A stretch of 64,000 nucleotides of DNA from Drosophila miranda (GCF_003369915.1 NC_046677.1:17068913-17132912); one strand, 5' to 3'; counted from the stretch's first letter, positions 45,075 to 57,297 are shown. The notes: generated by a model not told the origin, from the sequence alone. Translations and numbers: made by a program.

Positions 45075-45738
45075 ATGGATCAGCACAGTGCGGACAACTG
45101 CAGATGCCACAAGCAATCGCAACCGGCACAGCAGACGCTTAGCGACATGGACTTTGATCGGGGCATTTGGAATGCAGGTAGGATATATTTGTAATCATTA
45201 AATCCAATTACTTAACTCTTTTCCCTAAAGCCATCTATAATGAAGTGGATCGTGTAAGAGACTTCATCAAGAAGGGTCAAGCAATGGCACGAGATGACTG
45301 CGACTATACGGCTCTGCATTATGCAGCACGCAGTGGCAACGCACAAATCTGCAAGCTCCTCATTGACGAGGGCAACGTTGATGTGAATGCGGCTACCAAG
45401 GCGGGTGCCACAGCCCTTCATCGGGCAGCCATGATGGGTATGATGAATATTATTTTGTAACATCCAATATCCTTTATAATAACCCTGATTGCATGCCTAA
45501 AGGTCATCTGGATATAGTTAAGCTCTTGACTGAACACAAGGCTAATCTTCTGCTGCAGGACGAGTGCGGCCAGAGCGCCCTGCATCGTGCAGCATTGCGT
45601 GGGCACCTGGACGTCTGTCGCTACCTACTGGAGCAGGAGTCGACCCTGAAACAGCTCAAGGACAAGAAGGATAAATTTGCATTTGAGTACATCATGGAGA
45701 ATGCAAATGATGATTTTAAGCTTCTGCTAAAACCCTAG
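45075..45738 (+). CDS. ANKRD39-like ankyrin repeat protein
   Basis: Exons 45075-45177, 45231-45437 and 45503-45738, phases consistent, 181 aa (human ANKRD39 183 aa). The N-terminus carries a Cys/His cluster (NCRCHKQ), then the ANKRD39 signature QTLSDMDFDRGIWNAA. Three to four ankyrin repeats follow (DYTALHYAARSGNAQICKLL, GATALHRAAMMGHLDIVKLL, GQSALHRAALRGHLDVCRYL), with an end like DRKAR...C.LL of the human protein. Ankyrin repeats bind partner proteins; the role of ANKRD39 is poorly defined. A poly(A) signal candidate AATAAA is at 46077-46082. Confidence 0.85.
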
Positions 45739-46389
45739 GGGGCGTCATTGCGTTTCCATGAGCATGAGCACTAGCATCATTGTATTATGTTTTTAATGTA
45801 AGAACAAACAACAAAAGTTAACATTTTCTTTAAAACTCTGTTCTGTTTATTTAGATATCTTTTTCCTAAAATTGCATCCGATGTTTGAATTTCTTAAACT
45901 ATAATTTTTGTTGGCTAATTTACAATTGCATATGTAATGCCCCTTCTTTCTGTTTTGTTCTGTCAGAGATACAATAGATTGTATTTGGGTGAAAAGTAAT
46001 CTTAACTTTGGCATAGATAAAAAAATAACCTAGAGCATCATATAAATATCTATATAGACTATATACATACATGCCTAATAAATATGAAATGTGCAATTAA
46101 TTTAATGTATGTATCTCTCCCAAACAGATACAAGAAGCGAGCATTCGTGGGGGGGAGGACACAGTTCCAACCATGTATTGTAAGAAATTATTATCACATT
46201 AGAGTTGTGCAAGGAATGTGTTGGTATCTCTGATCGAACTCAGTTTGAAATTTTGCAGAGCCCTAAAATTCTCCTATACACAAATATAAGACATTCAGAG
46301 ATAGGCCATATATATATATGTATATTTTCCAATATACAAAACTAAAAGCTACATACCCACAAATTTAAAACCTACATCTGAAAAAATAC
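45739..46389. other. Convergent 3' regions of the ANKRD39-like and ASB-like genes
   Basis: AT-rich 3' UTR DNA from both genes. No exon seen; AATAAA at 46077-46082 (plus) and TTTATT near 45846 (minus). Confidence 0.6.
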
Positions 46390-48753
46390 TTAATCCCATG
46401 ACTCTGCCGATCTGTAGATGCGCATGGGTTCACGATCCGCGTCTATGGACCACACCTTGGCCAACTCATCAAAGTCGCTGAGATATTTCTTTAATATCTC
46501 TGGTATATCAAACTCGTCGATGATTATGCCTAGCGTGGATCGATGAGGTCTCGGGAGATATTTCTGCTCCAGCGAGTGCCGTATCTGGAGATTCGAAAGA
46601 ATATTTTTGCGTATCGCCAGACGAGCGGTGGACTTAAGGGAGCGCGGGTTTGTTACATGCAGGGACATTTCCCTTTCAAGTTGCTGTCGAGGCGCTGACC
46701 AATTGTTGGGTGGCAATCGCTTATTGAATGGCAGCTGGAATCCGGCGTTGTCTTGGGGGTAAAAGTCTTGGTTAAACACAAAATCGAAAAAAATTGTGCT
46801 CCAGATTAAAACTTACACAGCAATCGTCCGAAGGCCACGCTCCGTTGAGAGCAGCTGGAGCGCAGTTCGTTGACCACATGCTCCGGACAAATCTGTGCAA
46901 GATTGCAGCCCTCGTGAATGAGGAGCTCGGCCAGGTCCAGACGGTGCAGGTTAATGGCTCGCGACAGCGGAGTCTGACAATAGATTAGTCCGCAGACTAT
47001 GGTCGGAGCACACGAGCCATACAGATCTGTACGGGCGCTGGCCAGCCTAGCCAACAGCACTCTAAGGACGGCTCGCAGATCGTCGACGTGGAGGGCATGC
47101 TGTACGGCGAATAAGACTAAGCCCTCGTCCTGGGCATTCATGTACAGGCCCTGACGACGATGCTGCTCGGCCACGTCCAGCAGATAGCCCAGCATTTCCG
47201 ACTGCTGATTGTAGATGGCCACCATGATGGGTGTGTGGTTGTCGCTGTCCCGCACGGAGAGACTGTCTCCATAGTGCAGCAGAATCTCCACCAACTTCCG
47301 ATTATTGTGTCCAACGGCGAGATGCAGGAGATGCTGGGAGGCCAGACGCCGAGCTCCACGTTCGAGGAGAAGTTTCGCCATATCAGTGTGGCGTCCCCTG
47401 ACTGCAAGCATCAGAGCCGTCTGGTTTTCATTATCCTGAATATTGATGTGGGCGCCCCGCTCGAGCATTTCTTTGGCCAGTACTGTCATGCTGCAGGCAA
47501 TGGCCGTCATCAGGGGCGTCTCGCCCAAGTCGTCGGTTTCGTTGATGTTGATGTTCGTCTGGAGCAGCAGCTGGGCAGACTCCTTCGACTTGCTTTCGAT
47601 TGCCAAGTGGAGGGCCGTCTTGCCGTCGCTCAGGGTCTTGGCATTGACCGGAGCTCCGTGCTGGATGAGCAGCCGGGTGACCTTGGGGAATCCGGCACCC
47701 AAATGCAGGGGACCATAGCCATCGCTATTCACCACATTGATCGGCGCATTGTGTTCCAGCAGTATCCGGACGCACTTATCGTGCCCCCAAAAGGCGGCAT
47801 AGTGCAGGGGCGAGGTCAGACAGGCATCGCACACATGTGGATCCTGCTCGCGGCAATTGGCGCAGCATTGGGCCACAAACTCCCCCATGCTCTCCAAGGT
47901 CTTGGCATAATACTGATATAGCACACTGTCCTCGCCTCCTGCTCCAGCAGCCGACTGTCCACTATTCTCCGCGCAGCTCTCGAACTCGTCCACCCACTCA
48001 AGCTTCTCCATGCCTTCGGGTGTGCTCTCGATCTCCAGGCTATCCGTATGTGCTGCAATCGTGGAAACAATTCTTTGTTTAATTGGACACCAAAATACGT
48101 GAAGTGGTTGTGCCAACACATCAGCTACTCTGTTCTGTTATGTATGTTCTTATCTGAGGCTAGAGAACCGGTTTGGTTCTAGATATTTTATGTCAGGCAC
48201 GTCTTTGCGCTGCGCATGCATTTCGTTTACCATTCGAAATGGGTTGGGTCGCCCTACTGCATGTGGGTCAATGGCAAGCGTGATGCCACTCTAAGTAGGG
48301 AATTTAGGTTGCCGGAAGGAACTGCAGTGCTAGCACTAGCTGCTAGCTGCTTTGGTAGGAACCAATGTGAGGAGGGGACAGAATGATATTCTTCCATTCA
48401 TCCCTATGATTCGGATAACAATGCATTCTCAAACTGGTTTTCCAAAACATTCCACCTTCCTAGCACCTATCGATTTTCTGTGTTGGCCAACTGTTTACCT
48501 GAGGACAAGTTCATGGCGGGGCAGAAAACTCACTCTGACGGAACACATCCAGTTCCGGCTGCTCGCAGGACTGCACCAGGAGCTCCAGCAGCTCGGCATC
48601 GCCCAGCAGAGCAGCCGTGCCGACGGCCGTGCGTCCGCAGTTCGGGGATACATACGAGGCCTGCGCCCCATGCATGATACAGTTAAGGGCCTGCTCAATG
48701 TCCCCGCTTTGGACAGCACTCAGCAGCCGCTCGTTGATGTCGTAGGATAGCAT
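46390..48753 (-). CDS. Ankyrin repeat and SOCS box (ASB-type) protein
   Basis: Exons 48753-48534, 48052-46817 and 46766-46390 join in phase to 610 aa. At least eight ankyrin repeats can be read (SPLHYAAFWGHDKCVRILL, YGPLHLGAGFPKVTRLLI, KTALHLAIESKSKESAQLLL, ETPLMTAIACSMTVLAKEML, QTALMLAVRGRHTDMAKLLL and others). An acidic unstructured insert follows the first repeats. The C-terminal exon has a SOCS-box-like block (SLKSTARLAIRKNIL...LEQKYLPRP). ASB proteins are substrate receptors of Elongin BC-Cul5 ubiquitin ligases. The last acceptor (CCAAG, first exon base 46766) has a T-rich but not ideal tract; I chose it because it preserves the frame. Confidence 0.82.
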
Positions 48754-49181
48754 ATTCCCATTGGTTTTTATGTGAGATTAGTAGTTAGTTTTAGTTATAA
48801 ACTAATAGAAAGCGGCTGTGCCAAGCAAAACGCGAAGCGAAAAAAGAACAAACCAAAATAAGCTGCCGTGTGTATGTGTGAAAAATGCGTTTCCGCCGTC
48901 AACAGCTGCAACAATCCCCCGGAAAAGCGCACGAAAAACTAAATCCAAACAATCCAAGTGCGCACGTGCGAGTTCCACGTCAAGGCAGCCCAAAAGGCAA
49001 ACACACCCCCATATCGAGTGCCATGGGAGAGAATAAAAGAGAACTCAGCTGGGGTTCGCTTTCACGCAGATACAATGCTGGAAAGTGTATGGATTTATTT
49101 TGGTTATCAGTAGTGTATGCATACATCTCTACGGGTGCTGTCGATGACTCGACTCGCTTTATGTCTAAAACGTATTTTAAT

Positions 49182-50456
49182 CTACTTGATTTCCTTGGCT
49201 TCCTTGGCATTCTGCAGCGCTTCGGTGATGAAGAGTTTGGCCAGCGACTGAGAGCAGAATTGGGCAATGTGCTGCGAGTGTGTGTTGATCTGTCCAGAGG
49301 TGATTGTGGCCGTAAGCCTGGCCGGCACGGGCATGGGGCGGAACTGCTTGATGACCTCCTCCTCGGCCACCGTCGGCTCACCCTTGGAAGTGCGCACAGC
49401 GTTTTCGGCGGCCAGTTTTGCCAGAGCACGGTTTTTGTCCTGGAAAATAAAGTACAAATATAATAACACAGCACCTTTTCTTGCTCTTTGCTGGTGAAAT
49501 TCCTTACCGAATCCTGCTTGAACACCACTTGCTGGTACTTGTTATAGCGCACGGCCTCCTGGTACAGTTCATCGACGCGCTCAATCAAGCTCCGCATGTG
49601 ATTCTCCAGCACTGAGGCGGTGCCCAGATCCAAGAAATTGTGCCCTTTGTCCTCGGGAAGCAGCTCATTTAGCTCGCTCATCATGATGTTAGTCAATGGG
49701 GAGTTCTTGATCACGATTGGAATCTCTGCAAACAGACTTTCGTAGCCCACCTTCAGCGTACGGAATGCCTCGGGAGAGAAGTCGCCATCCTTGTACATCT
49801 GTATGGCCTGAGGCGTGAGCCGGTAGGCCTTCAGGCAGAGGAAGCCCCGCGCGGACTTCTGCGTATCGTAGACCACGACCACGGACTCCTCGATGCTGGT
49901 CTGATAGTGATACTGGGACTCGAGAAGAGCCAGCGACAGGCTGTTTCCCACGTCCGAGCTCTGATACCAGCCCACATGCAAGTGATCCACGTTCACGCGG
50001 CGCAGGCGTCGCATCACGGTCAGCTGGTACATCTCCTCGTCCATAGTCTCGTCGCCGCTCTTGGGGAACGGGAAGCAGTTTGTGATTTCGAGGCACTTGT
50101 CCACCACCAAGCCGAGCAGGGCGCCCTGGGCCAATTCCATGTTGCTGGACTCCTCATGGCAGTGCTTCACCATTTTCATGACGGCCTGTGCGGAGAATTT
50201 CTCTTATTAATTGCAAAAACCATGAATTTGTCACTCTCCCACACACACCCAGAAACGCGCTCACACATACACACGCTTAGCCAGCGCGTGGCATCAAATT
50301 TTGCCTTTCCTTAAGCACGTTTCTGGGAGTCTTTTCAGGCGAACATTTGCCGAAGTTATTATTTTTCATTTAACTCACCAAACCGTCGCATTGTACATAG
50401 TTTATGGTATTATCTGAATCCTCTGTGCGAGCATGACGACCACTGCGATTTGCCAT
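49182..50456 (-). CDS. eIF3h: Eukaryotic translation initiation factor 3 subunit h
   Basis: Exons 50456-50379, 50185-49508 and 49439-49182 give 337 aa (human 352). After a short basic N-terminus ([11 protein letters not shown]) an MPN domain begins at [14 protein letters not shown] and includes [21 protein letters not shown] and [12 protein letters not shown]. The catalytic H-x-H of active JAMM proteases is absent (HVGWYQSS), as is normal for eIF3h. Then [29 protein letters not shown] and the C-terminal [13 protein letters not shown] and LFITEAL. It is one of the two MPN subunits of eIF3 and acts in 43S assembly and re-initiation on uORF mRNAs. Divergent from senju, with 880 bp between the ATGs. 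Confidence 0.95.
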
Positions 50457-51338
50457 TTTGACGACGAGAAGCGAAAAGACCAGGGCAGAGCTGTGAAAAA
50501 AATATTGACTTATCAATATACCGATATATACCAATATATTGGTATATTTATGAAAATATATTTGTAGGTGATGTTTTTGGAACTTCGAAAATATTAATAT
50601 GGGTATTTTTGGATATGGCTATCCGAACCACTTTACTTTTCTGAATTTCAAGCAAACTGACACTATTTTCCTGTTGCTTAACGTCGTTAGATCAGATAGC
50701 CGTCTTTTGATTCCCCTTATCGATGCACAGCATAGGGCTTACAGCTTTCTAGATTCCTCTTACCTCCCCCACCGTGTCAAAATAACGCTTTGCTAGATCT
50801 GAAAATCGAAAAATCTAGGTTTTGAGTTTTGAAAGTAGTTGATGTTCTTGTAATCGGAATCCCTATCAAGGATCAAGGTTATTTTCTCCAGTCATATATA
50901 TCCGGTTTTCTCCGTTATTTGTGGTTTAATCTGGCCATAGGTACCTTTAATTCAAAAAAATATCCTTGTCTTTGATTTTGTGGGTGGAGTTTGTTTGATT
51001 TTTCACATAATTTTTGAAACCGCTTAAATAATTTTCTAGATTTGAAAATCTACGTTTTCTCTCAAACGATATATCGATGGTAGAAAAAAGCATCAATCTA
51101 TCGCACAATTTCAAAACAGTCGATATTATCGATGGTTTTGCAGCCCTATTGTAAGTTGTTTATCACACAAAAAACTAAAAAAGTACTTCCTAATAATCAA
51201 AAGTGCTACGCTCGTCACGAAGCGCTGCTGATAGCAGCTGCGAGCGTCAGTTCACTTAAAGTATAGCACCGAAGCTTTCTGTTCTGAAGTAGTAGTAGTA
51301 ATTTGCAACGCAACGCTTGCAAGCCCAAGACGACGAAG
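50457..51338. promoter_or_regulatory. Divergent promoter region of eIF3h and senju
   Basis: Near 50505-50550, TATACC/GGTATATTT words (Motif 6-like) sit just upstream of eIF3h. At 51068-51145, ATCGATGG sites and TGCAGCCCT (DRE plus Motif 7-like) lie ~200-270 bases before the senju ATG. The middle is AT-rich and carries no exon. Confidence 0.55.
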
Positions 51339-52641
51339 ATGTCCACTAATTGGCGTGAATTGTTCCCCACTCGACTTACATTCATCATATTTCTGCTGTA
51401 TATGTCACTGTTCATAGGACAGGGTACGTGGCCAAATTGCCTATCTCAGCCAAAGCCACGCTCAAGTTTCTCCATCTCTCTTCTCAGGCATCTTTGTCAC
51501 AGCATCCCAGGAGTCTAACAACTCGTACGGCTATAACACTGTAACCGTTGTACTGCTCACGGAAGTGTTCAAGTTAATAGTTTCCACATGCCTGTATTGC
51601 AGAGAGTGAGTAGTGTGTGATAAGCGGCTGGAAGCCAACGTAAATTTATCGTGTTCCTTCCGCAGCAACAATCTGCGGTCTCTGGTGCGCGATGTGCACA
51701 AAGACAGGAATGTGCTGGCCTTGTACATGGTGCCCGCATTCCTATACTGCCTCTACAACAATCTCGCGTTCGTCAACCTAGCCACATTCGATCCCACAAC
51801 GTATTATCTACTGCTCCAACTGCGCGTTGTCGTAACGGGCATTCTATTTCAAATCATATTCAAGAAGTATTTATCTCAACGCCAATGGATATCGCTGATA
51901 CTGCTCACCCTCGGCTGCATGCTCAAGCAGGTCGATTTTAGTGGCTTTTACAGCGATGCCAACGACGACAGCGAGTCTGCTGCCATACAGGCCATACCGT
52001 CCAATAGCAACCACAGCCTCACCGTTGACCATAACCAAGTGCGTGGCAAAAATATGTCTGGCTTTGATTTTAGCCTAAGTGCTGTGTTCATACTGGCCCA
52101 GACCATATTCTCCTGTCTTGCGGGGGTCTACAACGAATACCTACTAAAGGACAAAGGTGCAGATGTCAACATTTTCGTCCAGAATGTGTTTATGTACCTT
52201 GACTCGATTGTTTGCAATGCGGGTATCCTTCTCCTGCGCGGCGAGTTGATGGACGCCTTCAGCCCACACAACTTGGGTACCATTATGCGCTTCGGTGTTA
52301 TCATCATCATTGTGAACAATGCAGCCATTGGCATTGTGACAAGCTTCTTCCTGAAGTATATGAACTCTATTCTGAAGACTTTTGCAAGCGCCCTGGAACT
52401 GCTTTTCACAGCTGTGCTGTGCTACTTTCTGTTCTCCATACCCATCTACATGAACACCGCACTGGCCATAGCGGTTGTCTCCTATGCCATCTATTTGTAT
52501 ACCCAAAGTCCGGTTGTAAATCTGGGCAAGGTTCGTCCATTGTCAAGTCTGAGCGAGGCATCCTCCAAATCTACAGCCTATGACAAACGAAAGCTTCTCG
52601 ACGAGGAGGGTGACACCGATCTGGAAATGGACATGGTGTAG
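51339..52641 (+). CDS. senju: Nucleotide-sugar (UDP-galactose type) transporter of the Golgi, SLC35A family
   Basis: Exons 51339-51423, 51488-51605 and 51666-52641 join to 392 aa. About ten hydrophobic segments can be read: LTFIIFLLYMSLFIG, a VTVVLLTEVFKLIVS helix with the family's TEVFK motif, VPAFLYCLYNNLAFVNL, TYYLLLQLRVVVTGILF, then after a polar loop with N-glycosylation sequons LAQTIFSCLAGVYNEYLLK, and the last four helices with the conserved FLKYMNSILKTFASALE. The cytosolic tail is acidic (DEEGDTDLEMDMV). It exchanges UDP-sugar for UMP across the Golgi membrane. I recall CG14040/senju in this neighbourhood as a UDP-galactose transporter affecting Toll signalling; the name is from memory, the family is clear. 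Confidence 0.83.
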
Positions 52642-52849
52642 TGCTAATTGCTAGTCCTAGACATAGACTCAAATTGTAAATATCGTCATCTAACTATACT
52701 TCTTGTGGAAAAGTGCCTATAACTCTTTTGAAAAGACGCGAGCATGCATTTGACTCTAGGTTTCGTGCAATCGACGCAGATTCAATCATCGACGGACAGA
52801 CAAATGTCTTGTAAATACCAAAGCATTTGCTTTATTGAGTTAGGTTCAT

Positions 52850-52855
52850 AATAAA
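52850..52855 (+). terminator. Poly(A) signal after senju
   Basis: AATAAA 209 bases past the senju stop codon, in a 3' UTR-like AT-rich stretch that ends before the interspersed repeat. Confidence 0.55.
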
Positions 52856-52953
52856 CAAATACATTTTAAATCGTAATCTGATTTGAATGATATGATAACA
52901 ATAATGGTTCATATTTCTCTCTTATGGAATATGGTGGTTCTTCCTTTTATTTT

Positions 52954-54006
52954 TATACCCGATACTCAAAATGAGTATTGGGGTATATTAGATTTGTGGT
53001 AAAAGTGGATGTGTGTAACGTCCAGAAGGAATCGTTTCCGACCCCATAAAGTATATATATTCTGGATCAGCATCAATAGCCGAGTCGATTGAGCCCTGTG
53101 TCTGTCTGTCTGTCTGTCCGTCTGTCCGTCCCCTTCAGCGCCTAGTGCTCAAAGACTATAAGATCTAGAGCAACGATGTTTTGGATCCAGACTTCTGTGA
53201 TATGTCACTGCTACAAGTATATTTCAAAACTTCGCCCCGCCCACTTCCGCCCCCACAAAGGACGAAAATCTGTGGCATCTACATTTTTAAAGATACGATA
53301 AAACCAAAAACGCAGAATCGTAGAGGATGACTATATGTTCTAGAGTGTAAAATCTCAACCAGATCGTATAATTATTATAGCCAGAATCAAGAAAACAATT
53401 TCATTCTTTCTCGCTCTGTCTCTCTCTAACACACAGGTTTCATGGTCGGTTTTGCCAATTGCAAAATATGAGTTCAAGGATCTCAGAACCTATAAGAGCC
53501 AGAGCAACCAAATTTGGTAGCCACACTCCTGTGATATCGGACCTTGACCGTTTCGTGTCCAAATTTCACCACACCCCCTTCCGCCCCCGCAAAGGACGAA
53601 AATCTGGGGCATCCACAAATCTCAGAGACTATTAAGGCTAGAGTAACCAAATTTGGTATCCGCACTTCTGTTAGATCTCACTATAAAACGTATATCTCAG
53701 AATTTCGCCCCACCCCCTTCCGCCCCCACAAAGGACGAAAATCTGTTGCATCCACAATATTGAACATTCGAGAAAACTAAAAACGCAGAATCATAGATAA
53801 TGACCATATCTATCATATTGCTGAATCTGGATCAGATCGGATCATTTTTGTAGCCAAAAGCAAGAAATCAATTTTCTGTGGCGTCGCAGCGCCCGACGTC
53901 ACGCTCAGACTAATTTTCTGTCTCTCTCGCACGCATTCTTTGTCGTGTCGTTCAATATTAGCGGCGGCTGCCGGAGGAGAGCCATACTGACTAAGTATCG
54001 GGTATA
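52954..54006. mobile_element. Interspersed repeat with 13-bp inverted ends and internal sub-repeats (non-autonomous)
   Basis: TATACCCGATACT at 52954-52966 is exactly inverted at 53994-54006. Inside, three diverged copies of a block containing CAAAGGACGAAAATCTG (near 53258, 53590 and 53728) and repeats of CCAAATTTGGTA occur, plus a TCTG/TCCG tract. No ORF of note is present, so it is non-autonomous. The sequence looks familiar from obscura-group genomes. Its size fits the ISY family (described as a Helitron-like repeat), but inverted ends are not typical of Helitrons, so the family is uncertain. GA-rich stretches at ~53405-53430 and ~53920-53940 are notable. Confidence 0.7.
53101..53130. repeat. 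(TCTG/TCCG)n simple repeat inside the element
   Basis: Seven to eight tetramer units, alternating TCTG and TCCG. Part of the dispersed repeat and likely variable in length. Confidence 0.8.
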
Positions 54007-54351
54007 ACTGTAGAGTTGCGGTGTCCGCAGCAACTCACAACGTTCCCCCTCGTATTTTTAATTATTATGACATTAGAAATATTTTTGATGAAAAAGAATA
54101 TGTATACTAATATTGGTGCACAGTAGCTGTTCATCGATAATTTGTACATGGATTGTACGTTTGTTTCTTAAATGATGAAATAATAACAATATTCGTTCAC
54201 ACAATGCTCTCCATATAGCTTAAATAGTGCACAAAAGGCAAATCATAGAAAGATTAAAGTTACAACAATAATGCTATATTTTTCTTCAAGAAGGGTCTAG
54301 TTATATGTATGTAAGTGTTTTAAATGATATAAGATGACTTCAACATTTTGT

Positions 54352-54621
54352 CTATACAGTATCTTCATCGGTAAGAACCGGAGTCACGTGAAACGAATTG
54401 GCTATATGAATCATACTAGTCTCATTAAACTTCACGTACTCCTCACATTCTTTCAGATGCTCTTCCATGTCGAGCACGCGGTGTGTGGCATTGTATTTGC
54501 AAGTGTGCAATGGCGGACCGTCGTAGTTTTGCATACATTTTACAATGTGTCCTGGCATGCGGAGGAGCATAATGCGATGGTTTTTATTATACGGGCAAGT
54601 GCCGAATAAATAGTTAGACAT
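54352..54621 (-). CDS. GTSF1-type CHHC zinc finger protein
   Basis: ATG at 54621, 89 aa. Two CHHC fingers: C9-x5-H15-x9-H25-x3-C29 (CPYNKNHRIMLLRMPGHIVKC, a near-textbook first finger) and C41-x5-H47-x7-H55-x3-C59 (CKYNATHRVL...HLKEC). A short C-terminal tail is shorter than that of human GTSF1 (167 aa). GTSF1/Asterix proteins bind Piwi-clade Argonautes and tRNA and are needed for piRNA-guided silencing; flies have several paralogues, and I recall CG14036 near this locus. A 5' UTR intron (54691-54630) is suggested by GTAAGA and TTTCAG just before the start. The open frame upstream of 54621 has no ATG. Confidence 0.82.
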   Translation of the reverse strand: MSNYLFGTCPYNKNHRIMLLRMPGHIVKCMQNYDGPPLHTCKYNATHRVLDMEEHLKECEEYVKFNETSMIHIANSFHVTPVLTDEDTV

Positions 54622-55227
54622 TTTGAACACTGAAAGTTACAAAAATAAGAGGTATTTGACGTAATTAGAGATAAATTAATCTTTGTCTTACCAAAAATTG
54701 AAAGTTCCGCTATACTTGTGGTAGAGATGACAGAGCTAAAGTGAGTATTATGTTATCGCTACTACTGGATGCTTGTGCCGTTACTTGCTGAAACATCAAT
54801 GGCATTCTACCACTGAATATAAATTTGATGTTAATCAATTTAAAAACGTAATTTGTGTCTAATTTTTAGTCTCAGCTTAATTACTATGGCGCAGGCACGA
54901 GAAAATTCACACTTTTTTCTACTGATTTAATTTTTCTTCAGTATTGAAGCGAAAAGTTTATACAATGCTGTCTGAGTATTTATTATGTTTAAACAAATAA
55001 CATTAGATAATGAAAATGTTTCTCATGGGAAATTAGTATATACAAAAATAAACAGAAAGAATGTATTTCATGCTTAGCAACGCTACAAATAATCTCAACG
55101 AAGGCAGCAATTAATAGCATATTTTCTATGGTGGAATCAGATGGAACTTGAATACAAATAATTCGTCAGTATTTTTACGGTATATTTGGCAATTTGTGAT
55201 ATATGGTATATTTTACCAATGGGTCCG

Positions 55228-55238
55228 CGGTCACACTC
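55228..55238 (+). promoter_or_regulatory. Core promoter Motif 1 of His3.3A with upstream Motif 6-like words
   Basis: CGGTCACACTC differs from YGGTCACACTR in the last base only and lies 105 bases before the His3.3A ATG. Upstream, GTATATTTGG and GGTATATTTT (55179-55215) resemble Motif 6. Typical of housekeeping promoters bound by M1BP. Confidence 0.6.
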
Positions 55239-55336
55239 TTTGTATCATTCATCCACAATTTTCGTACAGTTGTTTTTTTGATCAGGAAAGAAACATCTTT
55301 TGAATTATAAAAATATTTCCACTTTTGATACTTTAA

Positions 55337-55822
<486 letters not shown>

Positions 55823-56099
55823 ATGCGTCATCCGCCATTTTTGATTATAAAAGCGGTGACGGCGACGACGAAGGTAGAAGAATCCGTCCTGGAGCCGACA
55901 GCCGCCGATGCCGCATAGTTTGTCTAAGATATGTCAATACTTATCTATAAGTAAAGATCGGAAGGAGAAATAATAAGGAATGTATTTTTTTTTTTGAAAA
56001 ACTGCTCCACTTTAAAATCAGTTTATTTCTTTGTTATTACGATAGCTTAGTTGGTTGGGGTGGGGGAGAAGATAGGAAGGAATAGGACAAATGGAACAT
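55823..56099. other. Convergent 3' regions of His3.3A and Rpn11
   Basis: Only 277 bp separate the two stop codons. TTTATT at 56022-56027 would be the Rpn11 poly(A) signal on minus. A poly-T run is at 55985-55995. The 3' ends may overlap. Confidence 0.6.
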
Positions 56100-57093
56100 T
56101 TATTTAAAGACTATGGTGTCCAGCATGGCTCCTAGGCACTGCACAATATTGTTCTGCATGACCTTGTCCACCTTCTCCTCCAAATGCCGTTTGGGATCCT
56201 GTTTGCCAACGTTCTTGATTGCCAGCTGTTCCGGAGTCATTTTCTCCTCGTCTTCAAGGGACTGAAAGCGATAGAAAGACAATTGATATACAAACTGAAT
56301 GACACATTGGTCTCAAAATAAAAGCAACCTTGTTGTAGTTCTTGGCCAGATCGAGCATCTCTGCGACAGTATCCTCGTTAATGGAGCAATGATCGTTGTA
56401 GTCTGAAAGTGTCAGACCATCCTTCCACGACTTTTTGTGCAAGTTCAAGAGCATCTTCTGCTCCAGCTCGTTCTTGCGATAGTTGATGCTTATTGAGTAG
56501 TAGTGACGGTTGAGTCCGTGTATCAGTGCCTGCACGGAAGGCTTCTGCAAATGTCCAAGGTTGGAGGTGGTCTGGCGCGGCTCCTGGCCCAGCACCAGCA
56601 TATTCGGGTTTATTAGGCGGAATGCATCAATGACCACTTTGCCCTTAACGGACTGTATGGGATCGACGACAACGGCCACGGCGCGCTCGGAGAGCGCCTC
56701 GAAGGACTGCTGGGTATTTATGTCCACGCCGGACAACCAGCAGCCGAAGCCAGGATGCGAGTGATACCAGCCCACAACCATCTCCGGGCGACCTGTCTGT
56801 TTCAGCATGTCCAGCATCTTGGCCTGGAAAACGGGATCCACAGCCTCCACGGACACTCCGGTGCCAGTCTGGGGCATGGCAAACACATCAATGACCTGCA
56901 CAGTGTAATCATCCACGAACTCGCCCAGCATCAGACCCATCACTTCCATGGGGACACCGGCACGACCGTGCTTCAGCATTTTCAACAGCGCCAGCGAAGA
57001 GATGTAGACCTGTTCGGCGGTGTCCACGACGGGAGCATCTGTTGGTGGGGCGGCTTGTGGCATAGCGCCACCGAGACGAAGCAAACGGTCCAT
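56100..57093 (-). CDS. Rpn11: 26S proteasome lid deubiquitinase Rpn11 (PSMD14)
   Basis: Exons 57093-56329 and 56261-56100 give 308 aa, as in D. melanogaster. The JAMM metalloprotease motif is intact: H111-S-H113-P-G-F-G-C-W-L-S121-G-V-D124, with Glu50 upstream ([11 protein letters not shown]). The Ins-1 loop ([19 protein letters not shown]) and the C-terminal helix ending LDTIVFK, which anchors it in the lid beside Rpn8, are present. It removes ubiquitin chains as substrates enter the proteasome, using zinc. The intron donor is the weak GTTGCT, but the join (NYNK|SLEDEE) restores the conserved protein. A 62-bp 5' UTR intron (57162-57101) is suggested by GTAAGC and GACAG. Confidence 0.97.
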
Positions 57094-57297
57094 AATACGG
57101 CTGTCGAATCGACAAAAAGTGAGTGTAATAATAGTACATTTATGATGATTCACGTCGCTTACCTTTGAGGTTTGAGGATAGCGTATACTTTAAGGGTTAC
57201 TTTAAGTTATTTGTTTTATTTCTACGTGAAATTTGCTTTCCCACAACAACAAAAATCAAAGCAACTCGTTCTGTAAAATTGCAAGTAATCTAGAGCT

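Noticed and set aside
47160..47921. 253-codon plus-strand ORF opposite the ankyrin/SOCS gene
   Set aside because: Shadow of the conserved ankyrin repeats on the minus strand; no family resemblance of its own.
53544..53780. 78-codon ORF within the interspersed repeat
   Set aside because: It spans the internal sub-repeats and flanking non-coding repeat DNA; no transposase features.
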